DNA from: Synchiropus splendidus
Taxonomy: Eukaryota; Chordata; Actinopteri; Syngnathiformes; Callionymidae
Length of the DNA: 64,000 nucleotides
Direction: 5' to 3'
Assembly: GCF_027744825.2 (NCBI RefSeq)
Contig: NC_071337.1
Location: forward strand, 10,293,031 to 10,357,030
The notes beneath the pieces are model-generated. The model was not told where the DNA came from, did not search any database, and was given only the letters and a program-made list of their open reading frames with translations. This document shows, piece after piece, positions 27,801-39,815 of the stretch. The stretch's first letter is position 1. Each line of letters opens with the position of its first letter. A program made the translations under genes and the position numbers.

Positions 27801-29230
27801 GTACATTACTTGAAATGTCAAAACAAATGAATAGTTTCAGGTCTCTGTCTGGGAAGAGCAGCCACTGGCCACTTGTTTTGTCCTCAGTTTGCCACAAACG
27901 TCAGATTTGAAGTCTCTGTTGAGGACGTGGGAGCTGGTTTTCTTTATTAAACATTACTGCGCCAGGATCAATACGCCATTTTTATAGCGTCAAGAATGAA
28001 CGACAAAACACACAAAGTTATCCACGTGCATCTGCTGACGCCAATAGTTGTGGGCTGCACCTGTCAATATGTGTTATCGGAGTGTGTTGTGAAGTCTGTA
28101 AGGCGATGCTTGTCTTCTGTAAAGAGTGAGGCCTGCTAACCTTTTGTGTGTAGTGTCATCCGGAGGATACCCAAACACCACTAAGGTCTAAGGGAGGCTT
28201 GTGTCAGCTGAACCCTGTTAACCAGTCTGTGCCTGCACCCACTCATTGGTGGAGACTCCTTCTGTTTGAGACTCCTTCTATATACTGTCTTGGTCTTGTC
28301 TTGGTCTCGATGGTCTCCAGCCTCCAGGACAATGTCTCGTGTCAGTTGCTCTACACTAACTTTACCGTACTAGTCAAGTCAAGTTCTTTGTTAGCGCTAG
28401 TCTCTGAAACGTGTTTCATGAGTCAGAGAGACACATGGTCAGGTGGCTTCTGCCAACCATATGCTAAAGCTACGCTGAGTGAAATCTGGTTGTCTGTTTG
28501 TACGTGAGCCGGAGGGCGACGGGTGGTCACTGCGTTTTTACTGGAAATGACTCAGGCCCAGAAGTACCGTACTCCAAACACAATTTGTCAACACTTATTG
28601 CAGTACTTGTTGATTCTCAGCAACAAAATCTGCTGAGGCATGTTGACCAGTCTGGGCCCTGACTGGTGACTGCACCTTGACTTGCCTGCAAAGTTTACAC
28701 TTTTAAACTTGAACCACAGACACGACTATAGTGTTTTGCAAGTTGCCCACGGGATGATGGATATTGAGCTGGTGATGTATCTTGACTGGATGTTTCATAG
28801 TGCTTGCTTGTTCAGTAGATTAACCTGCTGATAGACACCATTTTCGACTGGATTCTATTTTTATTTTGTTTTTTTTTTTTTTTTGTTTTGTTTTTAATTC
28901 TACCAAACTTGAAAACTGCAATTTGTTCCCATATATTTCTGACACAAATATGTTGTTAAACACATTAAAGATCAAATAAACATTACATTTTTTGTAATTG
29001 TTCTTCTTCTGGTGATGTTCATTTTAAGCCCATTTTTTTAGCCTCCATTACCACAGGTCAAAACTATAGACGACGGGGCTGTTTTAGCTGTGGACACTCA
29101 ACATTGGTGCATCAAAACTGTCTTTTTTGCTTCGATCTGTGTACAAATACGTATCAAATGTATCTCTGGGAATCCAACTACAAAGCAAATGGAAATGAAT
29201 AGCAAGAAAGACGATGAAGACTTGACTGTT
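24856..29230. other. Non-coding, mostly unique sequence
   Basis: No gene was recognised in these 4.4 kb. A direct pair of TCAAAG (27131-27142) inside CCTTTCAAAGTCAAAGCTTC is a clear TCF/LEF-like tandem site. The stretches at 25310-25630 and 26550-27050 are open in more than one frame but lack domains. A T-rich run occupies about 28851-28892. I see no transposon with clear ends. Confidence 0.3.
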
Positions 29231-29239
29231 GAACCTGCT

Positions 29240-29770
29240 CCCGAGGCACTTTAAAGAAAGAGAGATGGATGGGGTGAGTGACAGATGATTGTAATAAGAG
29301 CAGGAACAAAGTTGGCGTTTTCCTGTGGTCGGGCCATTCGAGAGGGGATTATTAACTTGTCAGCGTTTCGGACCGAGACACAAGTCCTGCTCCTCTAAAA
29401 CACATCCCCATGTCACTGTTACTTTTATTAGAAAGTCTTTCAACCCTTTGACCCCGGGGGCCTCACTTATTGGCTGTTAATAGGGACACGATGGTTAACA
29501 GAGGGACCCCGCGTGCCCCGCTAATCATTTGTTTAGAGTTTGGGGACGCTCTGTGTTTAGAGTTAAAAATAGAGAGGGACGGAAGTAGACAGGCGCCCGC
29601 CGCTCATCGCTCAAGCTGTCGCGTGGGTCTTTGGGGATGCAGGCAGGACACCCCTGGAGCAAGGGAAGCTCAGAGGTCAGAAGGTTTATCATTATTAGCC
29701 CTGTAATGGGGCAGTTGACAGTTTCATTGTTTGTTAACATAAATAAAGGTGAAGAGGATGTCTCTGTGAA
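29240..29770. promoter_or_regulatory. Strong candidate conserved non-coding block
   Basis: This is unique sequence with closely packed developmental motifs: CCCTTTGACCCCGGGGGCC near 29444 (TCF/LEF and nuclear-receptor-like), TTGGCTGTTAATAGGGACAC near 29469, and CGCTAATCATTTGTTTAGAG near 29519 (homeodomain next to FOX-like). Frames through it (29470-29706 plus, 29525-29773 minus) have no protein signature. It is followed by AT-rich repeat DNA. It is one of the better enhancer candidates in the desert, by inspection only. Confidence 0.4.
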
Positions 29771-29907
29771 CATAGATGGAGCCTCCGTTCACTCAGTGGT
29801 GGAGTCAAATGCAGCTTCATTGCTCTATTTAAGATGTAAGTATATAATAAAATACTTAACTGATGAAAACAATGCAGATTAATGACACATACATCTATAC
29901 ACCATAT

Positions 29908-30975
29908 GGATGGGCGATATGGACAAAAAGTTATCGCAATAAATGTTGTAATTTCTGCGATATATATATATAATTATCACAATAAATCCATTTTCATTCT
30001 ATTCCATGTGTGGGACACTAGTGTCTCTCTTGAAACTGACTTTGTTTATGTTTAAATATAATGGTTAACTAAGTGTAGAGATGAGAAATTCGATGTTCCA
30101 CGTCTCTGGTAGAAGCCGCTGGTGTCTGACAGACTGCTCTGCCAGCTTTATTTAGGGGTTCAATTGAGTCTTCTGTCTGCTGTGTCTCGTGTCTCTTAAC
30201 AGTTGACTTTAACTATGGAGCAGTCTGGACACAGTTCCTAGATGCTGTTGAAGAAATATTAAACATAATGTGAATAAATTTAGTCATGTTCTTTTGTCCA
30301 AATCATGATACAAACTGTCAGTCCTTTGTCCTGTGTGATGAAAAACCTTTTCACAATTCTCTCTCCGTAAATGGTTGTTTTCAATCGGCTTATTGAAGAT
30401 GTCACTAATACTTTGATCGCTTTAGAATTTGTTGATGGTCCCTAACTGATGCCGGGTCGTAGCATTAGCGCTGCCTGTGAGAGTGTGTCCACGATCAGTG
30501 AACCCTAATGGGGACGAGGAGGAGGACGCCATGGCCAATACCGGAGCGGAGCTCCGTCCAATATCCAACTATTTTCACCACAGTGTTTGGCCGAGGCGCC
30601 AGCTCAGCAGGAGACCTGCATGTGTTGATGTGAACCAAGGCAGACGACTGTGTCAGAGAACTTATGAGGACCACTCCATCTAATAAAATAAACACTCAAC
30701 ATCCAGAGAGTCAGAGTCGACCAGTGTCTTTATCAAAGGTCCCCTGTTTTAAAAATACCTTTAAAACTACGATCGTGAACCAAAGTCCACCACACTCTCC
30801 ACAACTGTCACACGCCGGTGTCGGCTGTCAAACGCTGCGCCGTCGCAGTCTCGTCATGTTCACATGTGCGGGTCCAATGCAGAGAGTAGCATCGTATTTA
30901 TCAAATGTATCGTGAGATGGTGGATGTTGTCCAATCATTGTGGAGTGAAATATTAAAATGTGATTTATTTTGATC
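29908..30975. repeat. Degenerate hAT-like non-autonomous element
   Basis: The left side, GGGCGATATGGACAAAAAG followed by TTATCGCAATAAATG, is the known terminal region of a common fish repeat with GGGCGATATGG ends. The right part, ATGTATCGTGAGATGGTGGA near 30904 and TGATTTATTTTGATCA, fits the same family. Ends and target duplication cannot be fixed. The small frame 30477-30683 inside has no domain I can name. Confidence 0.45.
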
Positions 30976-33900
30976 ATTTCATCATAAAATTCATTTTTTA
31001 AAATAATATTTTTATTTATTTATTTATTTATTTTATTTCAGAGGTACACATAACATTTTTCTGTGTTTCTGTCACCAGTTTTTTATTTAACCTCACATGT
31101 TTTAATCCAATATTTTTCTTGTGTTATGAATTCATTAAAAATGAATGTGTGAAAGTCCGAGCCCAAGTTACTGCCATAAACGCTGTGATTGACCCGTAGC
31201 CACAAATACACTGTGTGGAAGTGGAAGGACTCATGATTGACATTATCACATTCTTAAAACCAAATTCATTTTTCAAAGGAATCCAACCAGTGACATCAAG
31301 AAACACACAATTTTAATTCATAAATAGAGCGATAAATCGTGGCAGGTTTTGAATTTACTGCTGTAGTTTTTAAACCAAGTCAAATCAAGTTGGCTTTTTT
31401 TCATCTGTGCTGAGTAAAAATAAGAAGAGGGAACCTCAGGGAAGTGTCTGAGAAGAGCGATAACCCAGTGGATGCTGTCATTCAGCTGACTGACCACAGG
31501 GACTCACTGGTGTTTCGATCAGGGAGACAAGCAGCTGCGCCGCAGATCAGTAGAGCTGGTCTGAGCAGCCGATGCTAGCAAGGCTAGCTACTTTCCCGCG
31601 TGACATCACAACTGCTATTACAAAGCATTCTGGGTGTTCCAGTCTCGTGGAGTTACCGAAACGATTTTAAAGGAACAACGTCGATGTTTGATCAGATCAT
31701 TGTCCTATAAACTGGCCAGCGAGTCTGGTGAAGCTATGGTGGCGTTCACTCTGTGGCTGCCTGAGCAGCATCTTCCGCTTCCTGGCGCGTTGACTAAATG
31801 CCACGAGTGAGCCAGTTATTTGCGGGAGAATCGAATCAAAACGAAATGTCACAAGATCAAATGATTAATCTTGTCAAATATTGTCATATGACAGTAGAAA
31901 ATACAGGTTTGGAGATGACATTGGCTGATAAAACATTACTTACAGCTATTTTTCCAATAAGCCATGGACTCGCTGCTGTCAATATTTGGAGGGAATGTGA
32001 TGTTCGGCCCCACGAAGGCCATTTTGAAAGGAGCAGAAAGCCTGCTGTGAAAAATACAGTGGTTCATGCTGGGTCTCCGGGAAGCTGAAAAGCCACCAGC
32101 AAAAAGCTATGAATTATTTTGAGCACAAAATACATTTTCTTTGAAGACTGGAGCCATTAGAGCCCTTTTGCTCCCTTTTAAATTGTTTTTATGCTGTGAG
32201 TAATGTTAACCTTTGCTTTTGTAGTCATGAAATTTTCTCCTCGCCTTTTCTCCCTCCTGGCACGGAGCTCTGATGGGCTGGAGAAGCAGGAAATAAAGTG
32301 TGAAGACCATTTACGCCACGGAAGGAGAAGCTACCTTTGTGTCTCCTCACGGTGACTCCATCTTCTTCACACAATCCAGCACCATGAACAAGTGATTTCT
32401 GCGTTCATCAATAGAATATCATATAGATCACAGAAACCACGATGTTGCACTGTAATAATGGTGTAACAGCGTTCCATATTGGCTGCTTTCATGCGTCTCT
32501 GTTGTGGTGTTAGTGTTTCATGAGGTTCATTAAAGCCTACTGGAGGTTTGGGTGGAAATGTAAGTTTCAACATGATTTTATAGACAGCATGAAGCTTGAA
32601 ATTTGGACTGTGCATTTCCAATTTGAGGCCCGGGGAATTTTTTTTTATAAAGAGATGTTATTGAAAGCTGACAAAACTAGATCACCGACAACACGAGTTG
32701 TCTCAGGTACAGTGGATGTTTTCCTCTGTAGCAGACAGAGAATGTCAGAGGGATGGAGCAGATTATACTAGTATCCCGCATAATTTGATTAATAAAAATG
32801 TTTGGTACTTCATGTAATCATTTGTAGCTATTTATTTTTATGTATTTTACGTCTCTTTATTCTAAGAATACGTACGCCTTATCGCCAAATGAGATTCTGT
32901 CACTTGCGTGTTTGGATGTAACTGCAGTTCTAAGAGTGCAAAATGCACTCCTTGTCTATGAGCTTCTTCAATTTTTAGCAAAATAATGAAATTGAATTCA
33001 ATTTCCTCGAATACATTCTAATGACCCTTACATGACTTATTTGCAGTATATAGCATTTCTTCCTGTGCATTACATACACTGCAAGAAAAGTGTGTCTTAC
33101 AAATCACAGAGACTGAAAATGAGCTGAGTAAAAGAACATGTATTGTCATTTCTGACCCTTATTTTATATATTTGATATATAAAATATAGATTAATATATT
33201 TAATCTTCCCAAACAGTGGTTAATAAATAGACCTGTTGAACACAAAAACAAAAAATATATATATAATTTTAATAATAATTTTATAATTATATAAAAATAA
33301 TTATTTGTATAGTTATTTGTATAATGTCATATTAAACATAACAGTACAAAACTATACTAAAAGTACCCATCAATAGTGAAATGGAAAACTGGCACTACAT
33401 TCTGTTTGGAGTCATATTTCCTGTTAAAGGAGTGCCACTTGTGGACGGCTAATAAATACGCAAATAAATACTGTAAATAAATTGGCGATCACGTTTGACA
33501 TCTCCAGCTGGAAATTCCAGAAAATAAAAGCTTCCTTTTACCTTCACCATAGTAGCATTATTCTGTATAATGTTTCATGATAAACGGAGAGTTAAGAAAG
33601 TTATGAAAATCATTTTTTAAATGCTTAAACCTGCAAACATGCATTTATTTTACTCATCTGTTGAATTCAGCTTTATATTGCTGTGATGTTGCAGCAGTTC
33701 TGATGAGTGATGGCACCAGTCAAAGAATAATTCTTCACTTCTACATGTTCTTCTTGTGATCAAATATGAAGGTTGTATCAATACATCAAAGAAACTGTGT
33801 TACTTTTTATCTCCTTGTTCCCGCACACACACACACACCCCTGGTTGGACGTGTGTGGTATAGAAAGGCAGAGCCGATGTTGGTTTTACAAGGTGAGTTT

Positions 33901-35085
33901 TCCTAACATCTGGATGATGATGACTTTGATTCTTGGATCATCCTGCATGTCGTAAACACACCAGCGCATCAGCGTTCATCCTTCAGTGATAATGCACAGA
34001 AACATCAAACCACCCTTTCAGTCGTTTGCGTCTTTGTAGCTGCAACCCCAATTTCACACTTACCCCACCACACGCATCACCCCCCCTTCCTTCTGCATTA
34101 ATATGTATGTGTTTAATGATAGATAATGATAGGTAATAAAATGTTGGGGTAAGTCAAAGAAGATAAAAAAATCACCATGGAAACCACCCGGGCTTCTACA
34201 AAGAGCATAGTGCACTTGGCGGTGTAGTTTGGTGCTATTACTTTGGCTTTAAGGTGTGTGTGTGTGCTCATACAGAGGATGTGATATTGAGTAGTGGGGG
34301 TTTCACAATCGGGAAAAAAAAAAAAATGGTCGCTCACGTACGCTGTAATTGCTGTGCTATTCAGGAGCACTCAGTTGCATTGTGCTGCTTTGGAACAGGA
34401 TAAATGGCGGCCGTAGCACCAGGGTAAATCTATTAGGAGCTCGTGGCCCTGGCTTTGTAGCTGAACCTATTTTTGTTTTTGTCCAGGAAAATTGAAATAA
34501 TTTGAGGTCGAAGAGAAGAAAAGTCTTTTTTTCCATTCCTGACCTCTCACATGCTACGCTTCACAGGAGCTCGGCCTCTGCATATATTCTCACTGCTGAT
34601 AACGTTTGTTGTGTTTTATCCAAAGTTTATTACAGTAGTCACTCGACAGCTTCATTCCCGAGTCACAGTTGAGACACAAGTTGGTGTGCTTTCACAAAGC
34701 ACAGGAGTTGGCACGAACTAGCATCTGTTTTCAGTTGCGTTGTTTACACTGTGTTGTCGATTCATTTCATGTACGGATCTGATTCTTTTATTTATTCATT
34801 TTTTGTTTCTTTTTTCTGTCTATTGTCTTTCTTAAGTGACTCGTGAGCTCGATGCTGTTTAGCAACATGGGTAACGCTAGCAACATCCTGTGATGCTAAT
34901 TCCATTACTACATTACATTAATTCCTAATTCCGAACTAAAGCAAAAATTGGTGTTTCTCACTTGTCATGTAAACAGGGTGGCTGTGATGGGTGACTCGAA
35001 AAAATATATACAGAATGGCACCACAGCTCAGTGTTTCTTGGTTTAAATATCTAAGTCCATCTAAGTATAATGTTAGAAATTATTG
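30976..35085. other. Non-coding, AT-rich with unique blocks
   Basis: No gene is visible. (TTTA)n lies at about 31012-31034. The region 31798-32088 has a 96-residue plus frame without recognisable domain; its AAATGATTAATCTTGTCAAA region looks more like regulatory DNA. AT-rich tracts are at 33160-33310 and a short CA run at about 33824-33838. The block 34380-34570 is a weak CNE candidate. Confidence 0.25.
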
Positions 35086-35103
35086 ACTAACCTCATCTGG
35101 TAG

Positions 35104-35915
35104 GTTAGACAAGAAGCCCCTTGGACCATGATGTTTGCAGATGACATTGTGATCTGTGGTGAGAGCAGGGAGCAAGTGGAAGATAAGCCAGAGAGGTGGA
35201 GGTTTTCCTTAGAAAGGAGAGGAATGAAGTAAGTAAGACGGAATACATGTGTGTGAATGAGAGGGAGCCAAGTGGACAGGTGAAGTTACAGGATGCAAAG
35301 ATAAAGAAGGTGGAGGATTTTGAGTACTCAGGCTCAACTGTCCAGGGCCATGGACAGTGTGAGAAAGAGGTGAAGAAGCGGGTGCAGGCAGGGTGGAATA
35401 ATTGGGGGAAAGTGTCAGGTGTGACAAATGGGTGTCGGCAAGGATGAAAGGGAAAGTGTCCAAAAGGGTGGTGAGGCCAGCAATGTTGTATGGTTTGGAA
35501 ACAGTGGCACTGAGGAAAAGACAGGAGGCAGAACTGAAGCTAGCAGAGATGAAGATGCTGAGCTTCTCTCTGGGAGTGAGCAGGATGGATAGGATCAGGA
35601 AGCAGTAGATCAGAGGGACAGCACATGTCAGGTGTTTAGGAGACAGAGAGGCTAGATGGAGATGGTTTGGACATGTACAGAGGAGAGATTGCTAGTACAT
35701 TGGTAGGAAGATGTTGAGGTTGGAACTGGCAGGCAGCAGGTGGAGAGGAAGGACAAAGAGGAGATTTATGGAGGTGGTGAAGGAGGACATGAGGTTTGTA
35801 GGTTTGAGAGAAGAGGAAGCAGAGGACAGGGTGAGATGGAGGAAGATGATCCGCTGTGGAGACCACTGAAGGGAGAAGCCGAAAGAGAAAGAAGAAAGAA
35901 AAAAAGAAGATACAT
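35104..35915 (+). mobile_element. RTE/Rex3-like LINE, 5'-truncated, with partial reverse transcriptase
   Basis: It opens within the reverse transcriptase catalytic region: VRQEAPWTMMFADDIVICG, with the FADD motif at 35134-35145. Further pieces such as RPAMLYGLETVALRKRQEAE (near 35475) and GRTKRRFMEVVKEDM-type tail sequence run to about 35870, with a GAAAGAGAAAGAAGAAAG tail at the 3' end. The frame is broken by a small deletion after residue MK near 35230 and by later frameshifts, so it is inactive. The clade assignment (RTE, Rex3/BovB-like) rests on motif style and the simple-repeat tail; another non-LTR clade is possible. Confidence 0.8.
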
Positions 35916-36097
35916 ATTTCGAAATATATTTTGAATTTTCTTCCAATGAATTTTGAGGAAAATAATACGTAATTGATAAACTAAAAGAAGAAACCAAAAT
36001 CTTGTCATGAATGTGTTATATTTACTGTTAAACCAGAACTAGCTGAAACGGAAACAGAACGGACAGAACAGTTGTATAATTTTTTTTGTCTGACCTC

Positions 36098-36170
36098 AGG
36101 AGGGCCACAAAAACACAGGCAAAGGGCCGCATGTGGCCCCCGGGGCGCACTTTGCCCAGGTCTGGTTTAG
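36098..36170. repeat. hAT-like element terminal fragment
   Basis: GGGCCGCATGTGGCCCCCGG followed by CACTTTGCCCAGGTCTG is the right-end signature of a very common fish hAT repeat. The matching left end could not be located with confidence. The 182-aa minus frame 36028-36576 spans this piece and is taken as chance. Confidence 0.6.
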
Positions 36171-37173
36171 GGTTTGAGCCAGAGTGTCGAACCTGAGAGT
36201 TTGGGAGCTCTAGGAGTACGAACTCGTACAGATTCGCTCTTGTGTCTTTCTGTGGACATTTTGAAGGAAGTATCAGTTCAAGTGTGGAAAACCTCCTGCA
36301 ATGATTCTCAAGGTTTGAAAAAGAAAAAACTTGGTTAAGAGGGCATGCTGGGAAAATTGCAGTCCGTTTGCTGCTGTGGGCAGCTTGGACTGCTGGGTGT
36401 GCAGAGCTAGAATAAGAAATGACAACCAAAAAAACGTATTTTTTCCATATAATTTCTGAATATTTCTTGATTTGCTCCTTTTCTGAGTGGCAGACAAGCG
36501 TAACACCGAGCGGTGTCTGACTGAATCGCAGGCAGTCTGACTGTTGTATTGGCTCACAACAGAAAACATTGCTCACCTGTCGTCTGGAACATCCAGCCTG
36601 ATGTGTTTACATCTTGTCGGAGGCTTTATACGTGGAGTCTTGTTCAAAGATGTAACAAATCCTGCTCCAGGGTATTACATTAGTTCACCCTGGCCTGGGT
36701 ACGTGGCTGGACGGGGCCTGGAGACACGCCAGTGCAGTTGATGGTTGGAAGATGTTGATGGTTGGGTTGATTATTGAGCGTCTCGGAGTCAAGGTTTGGT
36801 CGTCCTCGGCCTCTCGGTAATCATTTTCCCGCCGTCATGGCGCGGCTAATCAAGCATCATAATCTCAGGGATGACTCCTGGATCTTGTCTGGGCTGAGTC
36901 CCTCCAGGATCCCTCTCAGTTACACTAACATGCTGATGGTCTGGGAAAACACTGAGGGATCCACCGCCGTGCATGTAAACTGATGCAAGTCCGAAGAGGG
37001 AACCAGGCTTGATCGGGAACACTTGGCTTTTTGCACAACTGGGACGAACAGCCTCACTGGGGTCTGATCCCAGGGGACGTTGCTTATTCAAAGTGGTGGG
37101 ACAGTGTAACAGTTTGCTCTCCAGACAACAGGGAACCTTTGTAAGTGCTCGAGTTCCTGGTCCACTGATCCCA
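36171..37173. other. Non-coding; CNE-like block at about 36770-36990
   Basis: The stretch around CTCGGTAATCATTTTCCCGC (about 36813) and GCGGCTAATCAAGCATCATA (about 36842) holds two TAATCA-type (bicoid-class/OTX/PITX-like) sites. It also has several frames but no domains. It is candidate regulatory DNA; the rest is unremarkable. Confidence 0.3.
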
Positions 37174-37569
37174 CTGATGCACAAGACACGTGGCAGCTAG
37201 GATGAGAACAACAACAACAAACATGGAGGAATCCCTGAACAAAAGCAAACAAAAGCATCTGTTTGCTTTTGTTTAGGGAGGTTTTTCACTACACAACGTC
37301 CAGGGTTTCCACTACTCTGAATGGACTTGAAATTCCTATAAAACTGAAATTCATATACAAATATTTTCAAGACATGAAAAGAGCTTTAGTTGAAATAAGG
37401 TGATATAAACACTTGAATATAGCCACCATCGTGATTTATTGTCAAACTAAACAATATTTTGTTGTTTGAATGTATGTATGGGTCCATCATTTGATTCAGT
37501 AATATACCAAATTCATTCAAATTGAAAAATGTGGCTTCTTGAGGCAAATATTCTTAGACCATTAAACTG
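37174..37569 (+). repeat. Unidentified dispersed repeat, copy 2, with internal hairpin
   Basis: This is the partner of 9737-10148 in the same orientation. It is shorter mainly because of a deletion near 37440. The hairpin is kept exactly: 37233-37251 pairs with 37260-37278. No target duplication or coding sequence was seen. Confidence 0.8.
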
Positions 37570-38083
37570 CTTTTCATCGATTTACCACAGAGAAGATTCA
37601 CTGTTTCTACATTATTGTGTGCTGAAGTGATATAAGAGGGACTCCTCAATGGGAAGGTCACTTTAAGCCGGTCGTCTCATGATCCTGTAGTGATAGGAAT
37701 AACTTGGTCCAGTGAGCCGAAAGCTTTCCATCAACCCTACCATCCCCTCATTCATGAACAAGAGCTGAGACAAGGCAAGCTGCATATCTTTTCAGTGTCA
37801 GCCAGGGTTCTTGGTTTGATGGAGTCAGCAGCGCCAGATCATCTGAACAAAAGCAGAGAGCATCAAACCAAACACCCTCAGCAGCAAGAATGCGTCCGTG
37901 ATCAACCAACAACATCCCTTCCTCAGTGTTGTCCTCAAACGTTGGAGATGTGGAGCAGACCCTGCCATAAAGGAACCTCATCCTCACAGGTTTGGCATTG
38001 AAGTGCCCCCTGTAGGAGGGGCGGCTTAGGTAAGGGGTGATCCAGGCAAGGCTGCATTTGGAAGGGGTAGTGACTCTTCTTGC
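37570..38083. other. Non-coding, unidentified
   Basis: Frames at 37690-38001 (plus) and 37748-38089 (minus) overlap here and neither matches a family I know. The sequence has a repeat-like texture but no diagnostic ends. Confidence 0.25.
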
Positions 38084-38143
38084 GACCATGAGCTTGACTC
38101 ACAGATCCAAAAATGTGTGGTGAGCTGAGTCAAGCTCATGGTC
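38084..38143. repeat. Perfect 18-bp inverted repeat with 24-nt loop
   Basis: GACCATGAGCTTGACTCA (38084-38101) is exactly complementary to 38126-38143. Stem and loop sizes could fit a small RNA hairpin, but there are no flanking signals and no bulges typical of an old microRNA. A recent fold-back duplication is as likely. It lies about 115 bp left of the LTR at 38260. Confidence 0.8.
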
Positions 38144-38259
38144 TTATGAAGTGCTATATCAGAGTGTGGATTCTTTGTTGCCCTGCAGGATTCACAAAGG
38201 TAAAAGCCTGAAATGGCACAAGACTCAACTGTGGAATAAGTTAAAGCTCAAGATCTTTG

Positions 38260-38881
38260 TGTCATGGCTGTCTATGGGATCAGACCCAGTTGCTGAATTG
38301 TTGAGGAGAGTCGTTTTAACAATATTTATTCACAATTACGCGAGAACACAAAGGACAAACAGGAACGGAGAACCAAGGATGCTGGAACCAGAACACGGAC
38401 CGAGAAATACACTCAATTGCAGGGGGAAACACCTGGAACAGAAAAGACTAACTAACGGGGAGAACACAAACTCACGAGGCCAAATAAACTGAACACACAC
38501 GGGGAAATAACTAGGACGAGAGGAAAGCAAAGGGTGAGTTATTCAAAGAACTCACACACAATTCAATAGCAAGACGCAAGAAACAGAAAACTGAGCCAGG
38601 AGAAGCAACTAAGGAGGCTGCAGAAAGAAGATCAAGAACACACGAAATTTGGAAATATACATCAGGAACACGAGAGAACGGAGGGTCGAAGGAGGGTTTA
38701 CCATGAGGACGCGAAGCAACCATCTGGCAGCGCAGACTGGAACCCAGGTGCAGAAATCAGTGGAGTCTGGTCAGCGGAATGGGATGCAGCTGCGCTGCTA
38801 TGAAGCTGAAGAAAGAGGAGGAAAGGACACAGGTACACAGGAAATAACAAAATAAAAGCACAAGAGAAACGGAACATGACA
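38260..38881 (-). mobile_element. Solo LTR, full length 622 bp
   Basis: On the + strand it runs from TGTCATGGCTG to GGAACATGACA, so it has TG...CA ends and 7-bp terminal inverted repeats (TGTCATG/CATGACA). A perfect 5-bp target duplication CTTTG flanks it (38255-38259 and 38882-38886). The orientation is minus by comparison with the copy at 43935. Near its 3' end the minus strand has an AATAAA-like signal (AATAAATATTG). No internal retrotransposon sequence adjoins, so the two LTRs of the original insertion recombined. A 5-bp duplication fits Gypsy-type or ERV-type elements; the superfamily is not resolved. Confidence 0.85.
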
Positions 38882-39585
38882 CTTTGTCTACTTTTCAGCC
38901 ACTATGATGACATGCTAATATGACCGTAGCTTGAGCCACCTGAAACCAAACACTTGTACAGCATTCCAGATGACAGCAACATCTCTCGCCTTGACAATTA
39001 TGACCATAGCAGAATTCGGAATTTGTCCTACTGGCTACATCCGACATTAATCACATAATATAGAGGTGAGGAAGAAATGAAGTGATGAGCTTCTCTGGGG
39101 ATCAGTAACTGCAGGATTCAAGAATGTCACGTTCAGTTGTTGACGTGAAAAATGACCTCACTTATGAACTTTTTACAAGATCCTCAATAATGACCTGAAG
39201 GAGCATTGAGACTGCTCCACAAGCTTCTCGAACTGTTTCCACTTGTATTAGGGCTTTTTTAAGGGTCTTTTTTTCCTCGCCTGTTTATCTCAAATGTTTC
39301 TGAAACTAAAGTAACCCTTTCCTTCGATAGCCTGGTTCTGATTTATTTTATTTATTTATTTTTTATCGTCACATAAATGCATGTGTCCGGATGCATAGAT
39401 GTGGACACAAACTGAATATACATCTCTTAGCTCTGCTGCATCTCAGTTCCTGCTTCCATTTGAATAACATACTTTTGTCTGTAGTTTTTTTTTATAAAGC
39501 TCATACACAATACGTGCACCCACTCAGTGCAAACAAATACCTGGGAATGGAATCATCAGTGGTATAATTAATTTCTGTAAACAGG
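38882..39585. other. Non-coding, nothing recognised
   Basis: This is AT-rich unique-looking sequence with a (TTTA)n-like run at about 39340-39363. No genes. Confidence 0.3.
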
Positions 39586-39815
39586 AGAGTGTAATTATTA
39601 CGGCCCCCTTCCTCTGATGTTGAAATAGATTTAATAGAGACATGCTCAGGGACCCCTCATTAGCTTTGACCCCTCCCGTAATTATCAGATCCATTTGTGA
39701 ATTTCATAATGGACTTGTAGTTACTATGACCCCTGACCCAGATAGAGGCTGCGCTGTGTGCCCCTCCACTGCAGGACTCTCTCTGGGGAGACCTGAGCCT
39801 GCTAAATGACAGATA
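39586..39815. promoter_or_regulatory. Candidate enhancer with a perfect DR1 nuclear-receptor site
   Basis: This is unique sequence with GTGTAATTATTACGGCCCCC near 39589 (palindromic homeodomain core), TAGCTTTGACCCCTCCCGTA near 39661 and ATAATGGACTTGTAG. TGACCC-C-TGACCC at 39727-39739 is, on the minus strand, a perfect direct repeat of GGGTCA with 1-bp spacing (DR1: RXR/COUP-TF/HNF4/PPAR type). No coding signature. Function is inferred. Confidence 0.4.

Noticed and set aside
36028..36576. 182-aa open frame on the minus strand
   Set aside because: It runs across an hAT-like repeat terminus and low-complexity sequence; taken as chance.
37748..38089. 113-aa minus frame next to the solo LTR, considered as retrotransposon interior
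   Set aside because: No gag, protease, RT or integrase motif; the adjacent LTR has both target duplications intact, so no interior should remain.
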